Origin: an uncultured Clostridia bacterium
Lineage (GTDB): Bacteria; Bacillota; Clostridia; Peptostreptococcales; Anaerovoracaceae
Assembly: GCA_934255135.1 (NCBI GenBank)
Contig: CAKQMV010000007.1
Coordinates: 31,151-95,150, forward strand
Direction: 5' to 3'
DNA length: 64,000 bases
How positions within the stretch are numbered: the first letter of the stretch is position 1; the number at the start of each line of letters is the position of its first letter. Under the pieces are notes generated by a model that did not search any database, was not told the origin of the DNA, and saw nothing but the letters and a program-made list of their open reading frames with translations. Below are positions 62,567 to 64,000 of the stretch, piece by piece. The position numbers and the translations under genes were made by a program.

Positions 62567-63418
62567 TTACATCAACTCTCCGTTTTCAAGCACGAACGGA
62601 TCTGCACTCTCACCTGTTGTATCCGTATCATAACACTTCATCAGATAATCCTTAAGTTCCTCCTTGCTGCTGAAATGAATCATCTGGTACGGCAACTGGA
62701 ACGACAGCTTCTCAAAGAAAACATAACCCTCACCAGTATTCATCAGCACACCCGTGTGCCCCACAATCAGCTCATTCTCCTTCTCGCTAAAATGATTATG
62801 AATATACACAGAAATCAGCGAAATCTTGTCATTGCCCTGAAATTTTACACCAATCTTATCCCAGTATTTCTTCTGAACCTTGAACTGCTCATCAGAATCC
62901 GTCGACGAATCTGTCTCGATTACAGAATACATCGCCTCGAACTTCTTAAGTTCCGTCCTGCCAAAATACTTATCTGGCGCATAGTTTAGCGCATCAATAT
63001 CCATAAACAGCGCTGACGTGTTCGCATTCGACATGTCCTTCACCTCGATAAAATCCTTCATCAGTTCAAAAGCCGTCAGCCTGCAGTTGTACCCGATAAA
63101 CATATTATTCTTCGCTTGCCACTTCTCATCGATCGCGCCTTCATCGTACTGACCAATTGGATTCTCAAAATTCAAAACTCCCTTATCGCTAAGAAGCTCC
63201 GGCCCAATCGTTTCATTGTAATCCTTCACGCTGCTTATGACCTTATCCGAATTTTCCTGAGGGACTCCGCTCCCTGCCAAAAGCTTCTCCAGCGTTCCGA
63301 TGCTCTCCGCACCAGTCAGGTTGCTGTATGTGATTTGAGATTTCTTGCTCCCACACGCACACATACATAATGCAGCCACCACAAACACAACAGCTAATAT
63401 ATTTCTCTTTATACTCAT
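62567..63418 (-). CDS. Predicted lipoprotein, unknown function
   Basis: 283 residues from MSIKRNILAVVFVVAAL, where GGAG stands 9 bases before the ATG; the 60-residue extension of the longest frame runs through repeat DNA and is rejected. The lipobox is MCAC near residue 22. The mature part is polar (LTGAESIGTLEKLLAGSG, later KYFGRTELKKFEAMYSVIE) and contains no domain I know. It lies near array B3 and may be expressed from a promoter inside or beside it. Confidence 0.7.
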   Translation of the reverse strand: MSIKRNILAVVFVVAALCMCACGSKKSQITYSNLTGAESIGTLEKLLAGSGVPQENSDKVISSVKDYNETIGPELLSDKGVLNFENPIGQYDEGAIDEKWQAKNNMFIGYNCRLTAFELMKDFIEVKDMSNANTSALFMDIDALNYAPDKYFGRTELKKFEAMYSVIETDSSTDSDEQFKVQKKYWDKIGVKFQGNDKISLISVYIHNHFSEKENELIVGHTGVLMNTGEGYVFFEKLSFQLPYQMIHFSSKEELKDYLMKCYDTDTTGESADPFVLENGELM

Positions 63419-63496
63419 CAACTTAAACTCCATCTTTGTATCTATATCGCATTTTGAATACTTAAAGCCTACTGATAGTGTAACAGTTTCCAATAC

Positions 63497-63625
63497 ATTT
63501 TGGCAGATGATTTTGCTTAACTGTCTCGTTAATAATCGAAGGTGCATATGATTGTCTAATTCCAGAAATTCGTATGCTGAAACGCCGACAATAACCATGA
63601 TTTTCTGATATCGTCTGCCGCAACA
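63497..63625. repeat. Word array B, copy 3 (short)
   Basis: Two clear words, TTTTGGCAGATGATTTTG and GATATCGTCTGCCGCAAC, in opposite orientation. As at 46.5-47.4 kb, a repeat-A-like stretch follows directly. Confidence 0.5.
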
Positions 63626-63689
63626 ATGTTGATACTCTATATCCGCAGGGCCGCTTCGGTTGCCAGCTTCCTATCTCTACTACTAGTTT

Positions 63690-63800
63690 CATATCTCTGG
63701 TACCATTTTCATACTGTATAAATCATTGGACCTAAAATGATACCAATTATCAAGTTGCTTTGAAATTGGTACCTCTCACTTTTGATTGCGATCTTAAATT
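63690..63800. repeat. TGGTACC word cluster (repeat A-like, fragment)
   Basis: Four words in alternating orientation: CTGGTACCATTTT, ATTGGACCTA, ATGATACCAATTA and AAATTGGTACCTC. It shares the words of repeat A but no long block, so it may be an old fragment or an independent array. 63801-63925 shows nothing else. Confidence 0.5.
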
Positions 63801-63925
63801 TCTAACTAATTTATATATATTCGCGTCGACTTGTTGTATAACGAGAAACCCTTTTCTAGATTCTGGAGCCAACATGCATTTATTTAAAAGAATGGTATAC
63901 ACAAGAAGCTTTCAGATGCTGTATA

Positions 63926-64000
63926 TGAGGTGCACCCCAAAAAGTAGAGTCATAAAAAAGATGATATACTACAAATAACATGGAGGTGCGAAATGGATAG
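63926..64000 (+). mobile_element. Left end of an IS3-type insertion sequence (cut by window end)
   Basis: TGAGGTGCACCCCAAAAAGT is the typical inverted-repeat start of IS3-group elements (CA-rich terminal block followed by CCCCAAAAAGT). The first gene begins inside the window's last bases. The rest is outside. Confidence 0.75.
63993..64000 (+). CDS. Start of IS3-type OrfA (partial)
   Basis: ATGGATAG preceded by TGGAGGTGCGAA, a good binding site 7 bases upstream. Only the first two codons are visible; the assignment rests on the inverted repeat just before it. Confidence 0.5.

Noticed and set aside
63419..63598. 60-residue N-terminal extension of the last lipoprotein
   Set aside because: It overlaps repeat DNA and lacks a binding site, and the signal peptide begins at the internal Met with GGAG upstream.

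Overview
The window looks like the chromosome of a low-to-moderate GC, strictly anaerobic Bacillota (Clostridia), most like the Mogibacterium/Eubacterium/Peptostreptococcales side; this placement is an inference from gene style, not a database match. Support: AGGAGG-type ribosome binding sites throughout, a CIRCE-controlled groES-groEL, an 8Fe ferredoxin, a CD1871A-type CXXC peptide beside a polyferredoxin, an ArsM/ArsS-like radical SAM protein, a probable selenoprotein, and many secreted proteins with Big_2-like or cell-wall-binding repeats.

Layout. 0.4-7.4 kb: a three-gene operon built around a 1576-residue multidomain protein (HD, helical repeats, nucleotidyltransferase, GNAT-like, phosphoribosyltransferase-like) with a lactate/malate-dehydrogenase-like protein and a Cys-rich flavoprotein; its function is unknown. 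7.4-16.7 kb: YitT, a lipoprotein, a membrane-protein/NfeD/SPFH operon, a probable in-frame-UGA selenoprotein, a transglutaminase-fold protein lacking its catalytic Cys and His, and secreted rhodanese and thioredoxin-like proteins. 17.5-27.4 kb: cupin, lipoprotein and a 1233-residue hybrid sensor kinase, then a gene graveyard (two hybrid-kinase fragments, a ppk1 piece, a guaA tail, a DUF4143 ATPase remnant) around one intact alcohol dehydrogenase. 27.4-37.7 kb: L,D-transpeptidase, MATE pump, a probable small hydrophobic toxin, a bacteriocin-type ABC/PadR locus with a broken secreted protein, then ISL3- and IS200-type insertion sequences. 37.8-46.4 kb: housekeeping block guaB-guaA, groES-groEL, an OGG1-type glycosylase, a P-loop protein, ferredoxin and a FUSC protein. 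47.5-55.7 kb: ArsM-ArsS-like fusion plus CobW GTPase, a MATE pump behind a terminator-ended leader (candidate guanidine-IV type), an AlbA/Schlafen regulator, and mgtE behind a 23-codon leader peptide and a terminator. 55.7-60.5 kb: an extracytoplasmic thiol-redox island with a divergent two-component system. 60.5-64 kb: a diguanylate cyclase, two unknown proteins and the left end of an IS3-type element.

The most unusual sequence-level signal is in the intergenic DNA. Several long spacers consist of one short word repeated many times in both orientations, with a different word at different loci: TGGTAC/ACCAATT (five places, four of them copies of one roughly 400-460 bp element with conserved small hairpins), CGTCTGC/GCAGACG (three places), TTTTCAGAAA, and TTTCTACCC. 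The first two are found side by side twice. None fits CRISPR, an insertion sequence or coding DNA.

How the genes fit together: envelope redox (two TlpA-like lipoproteins, polyferredoxin, CXXC peptide, secreted rhodanese and CPLC protein), nucleotide metabolism (guaAB and the large nucleotidyltransferase/PRTase fusion), drug and metal handling (two MATE pumps, FUSC, MgtE, ArsM/ArsS-like) and signalling (two kinases, a GGDEF protein) dominate. No tRNA, rRNA or CRISPR array was seen.
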